64,000 nt of DNA from Exiguobacterium acetylicum (GTDB lineage: Bacteria; Bacillota; Bacilli; Exiguobacteriales; Exiguobacteriaceae): NCBI RefSeq assembly GCF_019890935.1, contig NZ_CP082333.1:1204001-1268000 (forward strand). Reading direction: 5' to 3'. Of the stretch, positions 36,121 to 45,730 are shown piece by piece. Position 1 is the first letter of the stretch. The number at the start of each line of letters is the position of its first letter. A program made the position numbers and the translations under genes. Below the pieces are notes generated by a model. It saw only the letters and a program-made list of their open reading frames with translations. It was not told the origin of the DNA and did no database searches.

Positions 36121-36317
36121 ACATTACGATTAACGGCAATGACCACACGATCGAACAGATTAAAACGATTGAGGACATGCTTACGCAACTCGGCTTAGGG
36201 GAAAAGCTCGTCATCGTCGAACAGAATCGACACATCATCGATCGCATGGCGTACGGTCAGACGGTCGTTCGGAACAACGACACATTTGAAATCGTTCATT
36301 TCGTAGGAGGAGGATAA
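36117..36317 (+). CDS. thiS: Sulfur carrier protein ThiS
   Basis: A 66-residue ubiquitin-like protein ending in GGG. The terminal Gly is adenylated by ThiF and loaded as thiocarboxylate, which donates sulfur to the thiazole. Overlaps thiO and ends two bases before thiG. Confidence 0.93.
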   Translation: MNITINGNDHTIEQIKTIEDMLTQLGLGEKLVIVEQNRHIIDRMAYGQTVVRNNDTFEIVHFVGGG

Positions 36318-36319
36318 AC

Positions 36320-37084
36320 ATGCTGAAAATTGGAGAAAAGACATTTGACTCACGGTTATTACTCGGAACGGGGAAATATACGGATGCTACGGTACAGCAA
36401 GAAGCAATCGATGCGTCCGCCTCACAAATCTTGACGTTCGCCGTCCGTCGGCTCGACATCTTTGACAAACAACAAGCGAATTTTTTGGAGTCGCTTGATT
36501 TAACAAAGTACGATTTATTACCGAACACGGCCGGTGCGAAGACGGCAGAAGAAGCCGTACGGTTGGCGAAGCTTGCGCGGGCATCCGGTATGTGCGACAT
36601 GGTCAAGGTCGAAGTGATCGGTTGCGACAAGACGTTATTACCTGACCCGATTGAGACGCTACGGGCTTCTGAAGAATTACTCAAAGAAGGCTTTATCGTC
36701 TTACCGTATACGTCGGACGACGTCGTCCTTGCACGGCGACTCGAGGAACTCGGTTGTCACGCCATCATGCCGGCGGCGTCACCGATCGGCTCCGGACAAG
36801 GTATTCTCAATCCGCTCCATCTACGATTCATCATCGAGCAGACGACGGTTCCGGTCATTGTCGACGCCGGGATTGGCTCGCCAACCGACGTCGCCTATGC
36901 GATGGAACTAGGAGCGGATGGTGTCTTATTGAACTCCGCTGTCGCCCATGCTCAAGATCCGGTCAAGATGGCGCACGCCATGCGACTAGCTGTCGAAGCA
37001 GGACGTTTCGGATACGAAGCGGGACGTATTGAGAAGAAACAGTATGCGGTCGCGAGTAGTCCAACGAGTGGATTGATTCGATGA
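36320..37084 (+). CDS. thiG: Thiazole synthase
   Basis: A 254-residue TIM-barrel enzyme that joins DXP, dehydroglycine and ThiS-thiocarboxylate into the thiazole phosphate. [10 protein letters not shown] at the N-terminus and [16 protein letters not shown] are typical, the latter carrying the Schiff-base lysine. GSGQGILN is the phosphate loop region. A ribosome site AGGAGGA overlaps the end of thiS. Confidence 0.95.
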   Translation: MLKIGEKTFDSRLLLGTGKYTDATVQQEAIDASASQILTFAVRRLDIFDKQQANFLESLDLTKYDLLPNTAGAKTAEEAVRLAKLARASGMCDMVKVEVIGCDKTLLPDPIETLRASEELLKEGFIVLPYTSDDVVLARRLEELGCHAIMPAASPIGSGQGILNPLHLRFIIEQTTVPVIVDAGIGSPTDVAYAMELGADGVLLNSAVAHAQDPVKMAHAMRLAVEAGRFGYEAGRIEKKQYAVASSPTSGLIR

Positions 37085-38088
37085 ACCGTTACTCACGGCA
37101 AACTCGATTTCAACCGATCGGGGAAGCGGGACAAGTACGCTTGGCATCAGCAAGGGTACTGATCATCGGCATGGGAGCACTCGGAACGGCGTCGGCAGAA
37201 CAACTCGTCCGCGCCGGTGTCGGTGTCGTCCGAATCGTCGACCGCGACTATGTCGAGTGGAGTAATCTACAACGACAACAGCTGTATACCGAGGAAGATG
37301 CGCGTCACATCGTACCAAAAGCGATTGCCGCAAAAGCACGGCTTGAAGCGATCAATTCGACAGTCGCGATCGAAGCACATGTAGTAGACGTCGACCGGGC
37401 AGCACTGACGTGGCTTCTCGATGATATCGATCTGATCATCGATGCGACGGATAACTTCGATATTCGCTTGCTGATGAACGATATGGCGTTGATGCGTTCG
37501 ATTCCGTGGATTTACGGTGGCTGTGTCGGCAGTTACGGGATCACGTTTACCGTCCGTCCCGGGGAGACGCCGTGTCTGCATTGTCTACTCGATCAATTAC
37601 CACGGGATCAGGAGACGTGTGATACGGCGGGGATCATCGGACCAGCTGTACAGATGGTCGCTTCCTTGCAGGTGACAGAAGCATTGAAGTGGTTGAGCGG
37701 ACAGACGGGCGCCATGCGGACGCGCTTGCTTGCGTTTGATGTCTGGTCGAATACGTTTCAACAAATCAACGTCCAGTCACTGAAGAAAACGGAGTGCCCG
37801 TCGTGCGGCATCGAGCCGTCCTATCCTTACTTATCGGATCAAACGGTACGTTTCACGGCACTGTGCGGTCGCGATGCCGTTCAAATCCGCGGAGACGGAC
37901 AGCGGGATCTGGAACAGTTGAAACAACGTCTCCTGCCGGTCGCTGCGATTTCTGCTCATAATCCATATTTGCTGGCGTTTACGACGGACGAACATCGGAT
38001 GGTCGCTTTTCGGGATGGACGTGTTCTGATTCATGGCGAGGCGGATCTCGTCAAAGCGAAGCGGCTCTATCATGCCTATTTCGGATAA
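37081..38088 (+). CDS. thiF: Adenylyltransferase ThiF
   Basis: A 335-residue E1-like enzyme that adenylates ThiS. The nucleotide motif [10 protein letters not shown] (about residues 30-39) and two zinc-binding pairs, CLHC and CPSC, are visible. Overlaps thiG by ATGA. Last gene of the riboswitch operon. tenA, thiD, thiC and thiE are not here. Confidence 0.92.
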   Translation: MNRYSRQTRFQPIGEAGQVRLASARVLIIGMGALGTASAEQLVRAGVGVVRIVDRDYVEWSNLQRQQLYTEEDARHIVPKAIAAKARLEAINSTVAIEAHVVDVDRAALTWLLDDIDLIIDATDNFDIRLLMNDMALMRSIPWIYGGCVGSYGITFTVRPGETPCLHCLLDQLPRDQETCDTAGIIGPAVQMVASLQVTEALKWLSGQTGAMRTRLLAFDVWSNTFQQINVQSLKKTECPSCGIEPSYPYLSDQTVRFTALCGRDAVQIRGDGQRDLEQLKQRLLPVAAISAHNPYLLAFTTDEHRMVAFRDGRVLIHGEADLVKAKRLYHAYFG

Positions 38089-38209
38089 ACGTTCACAAAA
38101 CAGTAAACAAATTTTTCAGATGCATGTTTTAAATGTTTGAAAAACAGGTAAATAAGACTTCAGACGTAAATCGGTCTATAGGTTTTGAACGTGAAGAGGA
38201 GTGATTCAG

Positions 38210-38566
38210 ATGAAACAAGAATTCGATCCAATCAAGGATCAAGCACAGACGGAAGACGCCCAAGCAGTTGTTCAGCAAGCCAACTGGAATCCGGATCGAT
38301 ACCGGACGAACTTGAACCCATTCTATCTGTCACCTTGTAGTGTCGAACGTAGAGAAGACGTGCATCAGGATGCATCGAAAATTCTCGAAGTCGAGACGTC
38401 GTCGCCCCTCCAACAACTCTTTGAACACAATCAAGCAACGCATACATCCGAAAAACAGGGGACGAAATTCAAAACGGGCATCGTCGTCGGTGTCGGTGCG
38501 ATCATTGGTGGATCCGTATCAGTGATTCGTTCCGTCCAACGCTTTAGAAAACAACGGACGAAGTAA
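38210..38566 (+). CDS. Membrane-anchored protein of unknown function
   Basis: A 118-residue protein. Most of it is hydrophilic (NWNPDRYRTNLNPFYLSP near residues 26-43) and one membrane segment lies near the C-terminus (about 88-106), followed by a basic tail. GAGGAG precedes the ATG at 38210. A possible sigma-B promoter, GTTTTA-N14-AGGTAA (38126-38151), lies upstream. I do not recognise the family. Confidence 0.6.
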   Translation: MKQEFDPIKDQAQTEDAQAVVQQANWNPDRYRTNLNPFYLSPCSVERREDVHQDASKILEVETSSPLQQLFEHNQATHTSEKQGTKFKTGIVVGVGAIIGGSVSVIRSVQRFRKQRTK

Positions 38567-38588
38567 TACGCTCGTTGTGAAAGCGCCA

Positions 38589-38619
38589 AAAGCAGGAGGC
38601 ATTCGCCTCCTGCTTTTTT
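38589..38619 (+). terminator. Terminator
   Basis: Perfect 12-bp stem AAAGCAGGAGGC / GCCTCCTGCTTT, loop ATTC, followed by T-run. Confidence 0.92.
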
Positions 38620-38696
38620 GTAACCCTTTTCGTTTCACAAAAGAAATGAAGGGGTTTTAGTATGTATGCTGTTTCTATTTGTTATATCTAGATTTA

Positions 38697-39065
38697 TCAG
38701 TTGGTTACATTATCGAAAGCAGTAGATTTACCGTTTACGTAGACATCGATGATTTCATGTTCAGGATCTAATGTTAACTTGTAGACATGCTGCTTCGTTT
38801 TCTTATAAGTTTTAGATTCATTCAATTTAATCTTTAGCGTATCTCCTTGTTCCTCAAGATCAGTGGCAACTGTTTTCTTTGACTGATAAACAACATAAGC
38901 GACTTTGTCTTTCGTATTGATCAATTGTAAGGTATTGGCGGGATTGATCTTCGATTGGATAGCGTTAGGTACTATTTTTAGTTCACTAAAACTGAGTTTA
39001 GAATCGTTTACGTTACAGGCTGATAAAGTAGTACATAATACAGTCAACATTAATAATTTCTTCAT
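38697..39065 (-). CDS. Small lipoprotein of unknown function
   Basis: A 122-residue exported lipoprotein: signal with lipobox LSAC (C17) then a hydrophilic beta-rich region. AAGGAG precedes the ATG. AT-rich compared with neighbours. No family recognised; a single gene on the minus strand between the thiamine and sbc regions. Confidence 0.62.
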   Translation of the reverse strand: MKKLLMLTVLCTTLSACNVNDSKLSFSELKIVPNAIQSKINPANTLQLINTKDKVAYVVYQSKKTVATDLEEQGDTLKIKLNESKTYKKTKQHVYKLTLDPEHEIIDVYVNGKSTAFDNVTN

Positions 39066-39278
39066 ATTTTAGCTCCTTCAATTCGGATGGAAATGTATAC
39101 CTTATATCTTAGCAGTTTTTTGAAGTTCAAAATTATTAAAAATGATAAGGTAAACAGAAATTGATTTGATATTGAAGATAAAGTAATTTTCTCTTGATCA
39201 AGAAGAATCCTAATTTCATTTCGTCTAAATTTGTCATAGCATCGCTGGGTGTCAGAATAACTCTTGCTTTTTGTGTTC

Positions 39279-39292
39279 CAAACGGATGTTCG
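39279..39292 (+). promoter_or_regulatory. LexA (SOS) box before sbcDC
   Basis: CAAACGGATGTTCG matches the Firmicute LexA consensus CGAACRNRYGTTCG at all but the second base. It lies about 65 bases before sbcD, a DNA-repair nuclease operon. SOS control is inferred. Confidence 0.6.
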
Positions 39293-39356
39293 TCGCAGAA
39301 CGAACGCTCGCATGCTACACTTAAGCTACTATATTTAAAAAGTGAGTGTGATGAAG

Positions 39357-40478
39357 ATGAAATGGATACATACTGCCGATTGGCATCTCGGCAAAATCGT
39401 TCATGGCGAGTCGATGCTCGAGAATCAGCGGGCGGTCTTAGCCGATTTTTTGGGACTCGTCGATCGCGAACAACCGGATGCGATCGTCATTGCAGGTGAC
39501 TTGTACGACCGCGCTGTGCCACCAACGGAAGCCGTCGAACTGCTTGACGAGACGCTCGCTGCCTTGATTCTTGACCGGGATATCCCGGTCGTTGCGATCA
39601 GTGGAAATCACGATTCGGCTGAACGGTTAAGTTTCGGAACAACGTTACTCCAACGGGCCGGTCTGCATCTCGTCGGAAAACTAACGCCGGTCATTACTCC
39701 GGTCACGATTAAAGGAGTGTCGTTCTATCCAGTGCCATTTGCCGATCCTGCAACGGTTCGGTACGTGTACAAGGACGAAACGATCAAGACACATGATGAC
39801 GCGATGCGGACGATCCTTGCCGGGTGTAGTCCGGACGGACCGAGTGTCCTCGTCGGTCATGCCTTTGTGATCGGTGGACTCGAGACGGATTCGGAGCGGC
39901 AATTGTCCGTCGGAACAGCAGGACAGGTCAGTGCGAGCCAATTTGCACCGTTTACGTATACGGCACTCGGTCATCTGCACAATCCGCTTGCGATTCAATC
40001 CGAGACGGTTCGTTACAGTGGATCGCTCTTGAAATATTCATTCTCGGAAGCCCATCATGTCAAAGGGGTCGATGTGTTGACGTTGAACGATGCGGGTACG
40101 TTCGATCGTCGGTTCGAACCACTTGCACCGAAACGTGATTTGCGGGAATTGACTGGAAGTCTCACTGAGCTGACAGACCCGGCGTTTGTCGCGACACAAA
40201 ACACGGACGATTACTTAAAAATCAATCTAACGGATGGTGAAGCCTTGATGGATCCGATGGGCAAGCTGAAGAAAATCTATCCGAACATCCTGCACCTCGA
40301 GCGAATCGGATTCGTCCGCGAGAGTACACGGGCGGTCAAGGCGTCGCGGGAGCAAGTCAAGGATGCATCCGTTGCGGATCTGTTCAGTGAGTTCTACGAA
40401 GCGGTCCGTGAGAAGAAACCGACGGAAGCGATGCAAGCCGTCCTGAAGGAGGAAGCGACATGCGCCCAGAACGACTGA
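39357..40478 (+). CDS. sbcD: Exonuclease subunit SbcD
   Basis: A 373-residue Mre11-type nuclease subunit that opens hairpins and processes DNA ends with SbcC. Metal-binding motifs DWH (D8, H10), GDLYD and SGNHD are in order at the N-terminus, with GHLHN later. ATG 39357 gives the usual MKWIHTADWHLG start; ATG 39351 and GTG 39342 are alternatives and no strong ribosome site decides. Its end overlaps sbcC by 19 bases. Confidence 0.93.
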   Translation: MKWIHTADWHLGKIVHGESMLENQRAVLADFLGLVDREQPDAIVIAGDLYDRAVPPTEAVELLDETLAALILDRDIPVVAISGNHDSAERLSFGTTLLQRAGLHLVGKLTPVITPVTIKGVSFYPVPFADPATVRYVYKDETIKTHDDAMRTILAGCSPDGPSVLVGHAFVIGGLETDSERQLSVGTAGQVSASQFAPFTYTALGHLHNPLAIQSETVRYSGSLLKYSFSEAHHVKGVDVLTLNDAGTFDRRFEPLAPKRDLRELTGSLTELTDPAFVATQNTDDYLKINLTDGEALMDPMGKLKKIYPNILHLERIGFVRESTRAVKASREQVKDASVADLFSEFYEAVREKKPTEAMQAVLKEEATCAQND

Positions 40479-43465
40479 CATTACGCGCCTTTGGACCATT
40501 TGCTGGTGAAGAGACGATTGATTTCACGGCACTTGCCGGACGGACGATGTTCGTCATCTCCGGGAATACCGGAGCAGGAAAAACGACAATCTTTGACGCA
40601 TTGACGTTCGCCCTGTATGGCGAGACGTCTGGTGGTGAGCGGGAAATGAGCGAACTGCGAAGTCATTTTGCCGTGCCCGAGCAAAAGACGGAAGTTGAAC
40701 TGGAGTTTACGCTGAAAGGAGAACGGTACCGGATCATCCGCCAACCGAGTCAACCGCATCCGGTCAATAAAACCGGTTACTCGCATGAAGCCGAGCTCGC
40801 TCGGTTCGACGGGACGACGTGGAAACCGCTTGCGATCAAGATTCCGGAAATCAAGCAACGGGTTCAAGAGCTGATTCAGCTCGACCATAAACAGTTTTCG
40901 CAAATCTTATTGTTGCCGCAAAATAAGTTCCGCGAACTGTTGATGGCAGAGTCAAAAGACAAACTCCAGATTCTCAAGCAACTGTTCAAGACGGAACATT
41001 ACGGTGAGTTCCAGCAACGTTTGCACCGACAAGCGCTCGATCTTGCGGCACGCATCAAGGAAACAAAGACGAAACAATGGGCCAAACTTGAGGAATTACC
41101 ATTGCAAGCGAACTGGAGTGAGTTGACGGAAGGCGACATCCGGTTACGGATGGAGGCGTTGACGACGGAACGGGACGAATGGTTAACGGCTGCGCGTCAA
41201 GCTGAAGTAGAGACTCGTGCGATCGTTGAGAAGAAAACGACGCAATTGCAGCAAGGCGAGCAACTCGAAGCGGTTTTCCAAGAGCAGGAGCGACTTCAAC
41301 AAACGGAACAATTGCTACTGGATCGCTTACCGGAAATCAAGCGGATGCAAGAAGAAGCAACGGTGGCTGAACGCGCTCAAATCGTCGCACCGATCTATGA
41401 CCAGTGGCAGCAGGATCAAGAACAATTGACGCAACTCACACGTCGAAAACAGGAAACCGAACAGCACATCGCTCGCTTGAAAGAGCAACAAGAGGTCGTT
41501 CAAGCAAAAGTCGATCGATTGCTAGCGGAGGAACCACAGATTGAGCAACTCAGTCGTCGTCTCGAAAAGATTAAAGAAGAGCGCGCGCGGTTGGAAGCAG
41601 AAACGGCTTTACGGCAACAACAGCAACAACTAGTAGAACGTTTGAAGCTTCTGGACCCAGAGTCATTACGGAAGCAACTCGAACAAGCACGGACAGAACG
41701 TAAGACTATTCAAGAACAACTGCATCCATTGCAAAACGTTGGAGCAGAACGCTTACAGGTGCAAGAACGGCGCTTCATCCTGCAACAGCTAGCGACAAAG
41801 ATAGCGGAACATGACAAATTGGAAGCAGAACGGCAACAGCTGATCGTCCGCGGCACGAGCGTCCGGGATCAAAAAGAGGCAGCGGCGCGCCAGTATGAAG
41901 AAGCGCGCAGATACGAACGGGAACAACTGGCTGCTGAACTTGCTAAAGGATTGACAGACGGGACGGCTTGTCCGGTCTGCGGCAGCACGTCGCATCCAAA
42001 TCATGCTGTCGCCGTCGCAAAGGAATTATCCGTCGATGTAGCACAGCAGCGGTTCCTTGAAGCCCAACAAGCGCATCAAGAATTACAAGCCTCGTACCGG
42101 ACGGTTGCGGAGCGTCTGCAGCAACTGACGACCGAGATGCAAAAGACGAGTGAAAACGAGTCATCTCATGCGGATGTTTCAGTACAGCTTCAGGAAGTCA
42201 AACAGACGGAAGCCCGATTAGCGGCAGCGCAGACGGAAAAAGCGCGTCTTGAGACTCGTCTGCAACAACTCGAGCAATCCATGGACCAGCTACAACTGAA
42301 AATCGATGCAATGATCAAAGACCGGAATGTCATCGAATCGGAATTGGCACACTTGACGGGTCGTCTGAGTCAATCAGGAGAGTCCGCGAAATCGCTACCA
42401 GCACTTCGTGAGGAACAACAACAGGCAGAAACACGTATCGAGCAGTTCAAACAAGACAAACAGCAACAGTTACGCGAGAAGGAACAGCTCGATCGTGACT
42501 TCGCGGAACACCAAGGTCGATTCCGTCAATTGACCGAGGCATCTGCTGAACAAAACGACCGATTAACGAACCGCGAAAACGCATTACACGCAGTCCTGGC
42601 AGAAGAAACGTTTCCGACGATTGAAGCCTTCCGTGAAGCGAGACGGTCTCGTGACGCGCTTCGTCAACTCCAAGAACGTTTGGAACAAGATCGCCTCGAA
42701 CGGCAGGAACTGAAGCTGAAACAGGAACAAGCCCGCTTGAAGACGGAAGGTCAAGTGCGTCCGGATCTTGAACAATTGCGGATGGATGTGAAGACGTCGT
42801 CGGTCGAACTGACGGAGCGGACCGATCGACGTGTCGGGCTCGAGAAGGAACGCGCACACATCGATCAATTGATCGCGGCTTGGGAGAACTTGCAACGCCA
42901 GATTGAGGACGAGGATGCGAGATACGGGGTCATCGGTGAACTCGCTCGCGTCGGTGTCGGGGAGAATGCGCAACGGATGACGTTCGAAACGTATGTCCAG
43001 ACGGCATACTTTGATGAAATATTGTTCGCCGCAAACCGGCATCTGCACGAGATGACATCTGGTCGTTTCCAGCTTGAACGGAAAACGGAGGCAGGAAAAG
43101 GACAGAAGAAATACGGGCTCGATTTAAATGTCTTTGACGCATACACGTCGCAAACGCGTCACGTCAAGACGTTATCCGGTGGCGAAAGCTTCAAAGCATC
43201 CCTTGCGCTTGCGCTCGGACTGTCGGAAGTCGTGCAAGAAGCAAGCGGTGGGGTATCGCTTGAGACGATGTTCATCGATGAAGGATTCGGAACACTTGAT
43301 CCGGAATCACTCGAACAAGCGATCGAGACGTTGCTCTCAATTCAAGCGAGCGGTCGGATGGTCGGGATTATCAGTCACGTCCAGGAACTGAAGTCACGAG
43401 TTGACGCAAAAATCGAGGTCAAACAAGGAAAAACGGGGTCGACGATTGCACTAGTCGTCGAGTAA
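40460..43465 (+). CDS. sbcC: Exonuclease subunit SbcC
   Basis: A 1001-residue Rad50-type ATPase. Walker A GNTGAGKTT is near residues 34-42; long coiled coils flank the zinc hook CPVC at 504-507; the signature LSGGESFKASLALALG and Walker B MFIDEGFGTLD are near the C-terminus. It forms the SbcCD complex with the overlapping upstream gene. GGAGG in the end of sbcD serves as ribosome site. Full length. Confidence 0.95.
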   Translation: MRPERLTLRAFGPFAGEETIDFTALAGRTMFVISGNTGAGKTTIFDALTFALYGETSGGEREMSELRSHFAVPEQKTEVELEFTLKGERYRIIRQPSQPHPVNKTGYSHEAELARFDGTTWKPLAIKIPEIKQRVQELIQLDHKQFSQILLLPQNKFRELLMAESKDKLQILKQLFKTEHYGEFQQRLHRQALDLAARIKETKTKQWAKLEELPLQANWSELTEGDIRLRMEALTTERDEWLTAARQAEVETRAIVEKKTTQLQQGEQLEAVFQEQERLQQTEQLLLDRLPEIKRMQEEATVAERAQIVAPIYDQWQQDQEQLTQLTRRKQETEQHIARLKEQQEVVQAKVDRLLAEEPQIEQLSRRLEKIKEERARLEAETALRQQQQQLVERLKLLDPESLRKQLEQARTERKTIQEQLHPLQNVGAERLQVQERRFILQQLATKIAEHDKLEAERQQLIVRGTSVRDQKEAAARQYEEARRYEREQLAAELAKGLTDGTACPVCGSTSHPNHAVAVAKELSVDVAQQRFLEAQQAHQELQASYRTVAERLQQLTTEMQKTSENESSHADVSVQLQEVKQTEARLAAAQTEKARLETRLQQLEQSMDQLQLKIDAMIKDRNVIESELAHLTGRLSQSGESAKSLPALREEQQQAETRIEQFKQDKQQQLREKEQLDRDFAEHQGRFRQLTEASAEQNDRLTNRENALHAVLAEETFPTIEAFREARRSRDALRQLQERLEQDRLERQELKLKQEQARLKTEGQVRPDLEQLRMDVKTSSVELTERTDRRVGLEKERAHIDQLIAAWENLQRQIEDEDARYGVIGELARVGVGENAQRMTFETYVQTAYFDEILFAANRHLHEMTSGRFQLERKTEAGKGQKKYGLDLNVFDAYTSQTRHVKTLSGGESFKASLALALGLSEVVQEASGGVSLETMFIDEGFGTLDPESLEQAIETLLSIQASGRMVGIISHVQELKSRVDAKIEVKQGKTGSTIALVVE

Positions 43466-43478
43466 GGAGATAAGATCG

Positions 43479-44270
43479 ATGGAAACACGAAACATGGTCA
43501 CGAAATCACAAATCAAAGAGGCGTTACGCGAATTAGGTGTGACGCCCGGTATGAAACTGTTCGTCCATACGTCACTTAAACAAATCGGCTGGATTCCCGG
43601 CGGCGTACAAGCGTTGATCGAAGCCTTGCAGGAGGTCGTCACGACGGAAGGGTTAATCATGATGCCGGCACAAAGTACCGATAATTCGGATCCGAAGAAC
43701 TGGAGCCAACCGGCTGTGCCTGAAGAATGGTGGGAAACGATCCGCCGGGAGATGCCGGCATATGACCCGGCAAAAACGGTCACGCGCGGCATCGGTCGCG
43801 TACCGGAGGTCTTTCGAACGTATCCCGGCGTCGTTCGAAGCGATCATCCGATGTGGTCCGTGACGGCTTGGGGGAAAGATGCGGCGACATTCGTTGCCAA
43901 TCATACACTAGAAAATGGCTTCGGTCCGGGTTCACCGATTGAACGCTTCATCGAGGCCGACGGTCAAATCCTGCATATCGGTTCGCCTTGGGATACAACG
44001 ACTGTCTGGCATTATGCGGAATACGGGTTAAATCGTCCGGACGTCGAGGATGGTTGTAAAGTCAAAGAAGGATCGACGGAACGATTCATTCATTACCGAC
44101 ATCGCCAAATCGATAGTGATGCGTTCGGTCCGATCGGTGAAGGGTTAGAAAGTGCCGATTTCGTCACGTCCGGTCTGATCGGACAAGCGAAATCTTACCG
44201 TATCGATGCGAAAGCCTCGATCCCGGTCGTCATGTTGCAATTAAAAGCGCTTGATCAATGGTTATTTTGA
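43479..44270 (+). CDS. AAC(3)-family N-acetyltransferase (YokD-like)
   Basis: A 263-residue member of the aminoglycoside 3-N-acetyltransferase family. It has the LFVHTSLKQIGWIPGG N-terminal motif and the SDHPMWSVTAWGKDA region with the conserved histidine. It starts 13 bases after sbcC with AAGGAGAT upstream. Chromosomal members such as B. subtilis YokD often do not confer resistance, so activity on aminoglycosides should not be assumed. Confidence 0.85.
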   Translation: METRNMVTKSQIKEALRELGVTPGMKLFVHTSLKQIGWIPGGVQALIEALQEVVTTEGLIMMPAQSTDNSDPKNWSQPAVPEEWWETIRREMPAYDPAKTVTRGIGRVPEVFRTYPGVVRSDHPMWSVTAWGKDAATFVANHTLENGFGPGSPIERFIEADGQILHIGSPWDTTTVWHYAEYGLNRPDVEDGCKVKEGSTERFIHYRHRQIDSDAFGPIGEGLESADFVTSGLIGQAKSYRIDAKASIPVVMLQLKALDQWLF

Positions 44271-44327
44271 AACTTTTTCGGGAAACCTTCGTAGTAGAAA
44301 ACAGAATCACAAAAAGGAGTGAAAGCA

Positions 44328-45065
44328 ATGGCTTCACGTTTTAAAGTAAACCCGGCATTGCGTCGCGGATTCGATACGGCACGTGTCGGAGAACGACCAA
44401 TGACAAAAAGCGGGACGATGAGCAAGATTTTCTTGATGCTCGCTCTCGTCACAGCAGCAGCAGGGGGTAGTTGGTTCTTCCTCGCAGAAAACCAAGCGTT
44501 CCTATTCCCGGCATTAATCGGTGGATTCGTCATCGGTCTGATCCTTGCCTTGATCATCACATTCAAACCAGCAACAGCTCCAGTCCTTTCTCCGGTTTAT
44601 GCGATCGTTGAAGGTGTGGCAGTCGGAGCGTTATCGTTGATGTTCGAAAGTATGTACCCAGGAATCGTCGGAAAAGCAGTCGTTGCGACATTCGTCGTTG
44701 CGTTTGCGATGTGGTTCGTCTACTCGACGGGGATGATTAAAGTGACGCAACGTTTCCGTTCTGCGGTCACAGCAGCGATTCTCTCGATCTTCGTCTTGTA
44801 TGCGGTCAACTTGATTCTCGCGTTATTTAGTGTCGACCTCCCATTCATGACAGGTAGTTCACCGGTTGCGATCGGCGTTCAGTTCGTCATCGTCATCGTG
44901 GCGTCCTTGTCACTCGTAATGGACTTCGATTTTATCTCCCAACAAGTGCGCGCCGGTGCTCCAAAGTCGATGGAGTGGGTTGCAGCATTCGGATTGATCG
45001 TGACGATCATCTGGCTCTATATTGAATTACTCGATCTCTTGTATCGCCTCGCAGCGCGGGATTAA
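44328..45065 (+). CDS. Bax inhibitor-1/YccA-family membrane protein
   Basis: A 245-residue protein with seven predicted membrane segments and an N-terminal soluble part of about 35 residues. It belongs to the BI-1/YccA-like family. ATG 44328 follows AAAGGAG. A GTTATT-N13-GGGAAA (44261-44285) could be a weak sigma-B promoter. Ends at a long hairpin. Confidence 0.8.
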   Translation: MASRFKVNPALRRGFDTARVGERPMTKSGTMSKIFLMLALVTAAAGGSWFFLAENQAFLFPALIGGFVIGLILALIITFKPATAPVLSPVYAIVEGVAVGALSLMFESMYPGIVGKAVVATFVVAFAMWFVYSTGMIKVTQRFRSAVTAAILSIFVLYAVNLILALFSVDLPFMTGSSPVAIGVQFVIVIVASLSLVMDFDFISQQVRAGAPKSMEWVAAFGLIVTIIWLYIELLDLLYRLAARD

Positions 45066-45074
45066 CAGCAATAG

Positions 45075-45110
45075 ACAAACCCTCATTTCAAAGACGAAAT
45101 GAGGGTTTGT
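45075..45110. terminator. Terminator-like hairpin
   Basis: A 15-bp perfect stem ACAAACCCTCATTTC / GAAATGAGGGTTTGT with a 6-base loop. No clean T-run follows, so it may act poorly as a terminator. Confidence 0.65.
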
Positions 45111-45252
45111 TGTATGTTATATATAGGAATGGGATAAATCTTCAGAGGTATTCAAGAGCTAATTCGTAAGCTTTTGGAGGTTTGAATTGTTTCTTGACCC
45201 TTCGGATAAAAGGATAGCATCTTGCCATATCCGGTTATTACGAGCAAAAATT

Positions 45253-45606
45253 TTAAAATCCAGTAATATCAAAATTTGATAAATCTAATTTCAAACCATT
45301 CAGCTGCTTTATTAAAATATCAAATTTTAAATTATCATTATTTCTTTTATTCTCAGGAATAGCCTCTGGACTGAAAATTCTCATTCCTTCTTCAATCCAT
45401 TTTTTTCGATATAACTGAAATGCAACTTCTAAAAATTCTTCGGGTATTGTTATAAAACCATGGATTACCTCATGATCTTCGCTAAACCCGTATTCAAATC
45501 CACAACAAGAACATATTTCATATGTTTTTGAATACTCCCCACCTACAAAGATTGGTTCTTCTAATCCTTCAAATCCACAAACTAAGCATACATGTAATGT
45601 ATTCAT
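45253..45606 (-). CDS. Cysteine-rich (CxxC-type) protein of unknown function
   Basis: A 117-residue protein with two metal-binding-like pairs, CLVC and CSCC, near the N-terminus, spaced as in zinc ribbons, in the pattern CLVCGFEGLEEP then YEICSCCGFEYG. Proteins with this layout occur as hypothetical or immunity-like proteins in Bacilli. The ATG at 45606 is 12 bases from GGAG, while ATG 45618 is only one base away, so the start is uncertain. Strongly AT-rich compared with the region, which suggests recent acquisition. Confidence 0.6.
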   Translation of the reverse strand: MNTLHVCLVCGFEGLEEPIFVGGEYSKTYEICSCCGFEYGFSEDHEVIHGFITIPEEFLEVAFQLYRKKWIEEGMRIFSPEAIPENKRNNDNLKFDILIKQLNGLKLDLSNFDITGF

Positions 45607-45730
45607 TTCATAAATCATGCTCCTTCGAGAAAATTTGTATCGGAAATATTTTAAACCAGTTAGAGCTTGTCTATTTATTTAGAGGTTTAAGTTTAATAAA
45701 AATAACTATTGTATCTTCATTACCACTTTC

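Noticed and set aside
42447-43048. Minus-strand frames opposite sbcC
   Set aside because: Shadows of the coiled-coil and ATPase region of sbcC with biased composition; no independent start signals.
45075-45110. CRISPR-like repeat unit
   Set aside because: A single hairpin with no repeated copies or spacers; no CRISPR array found anywhere in the window.
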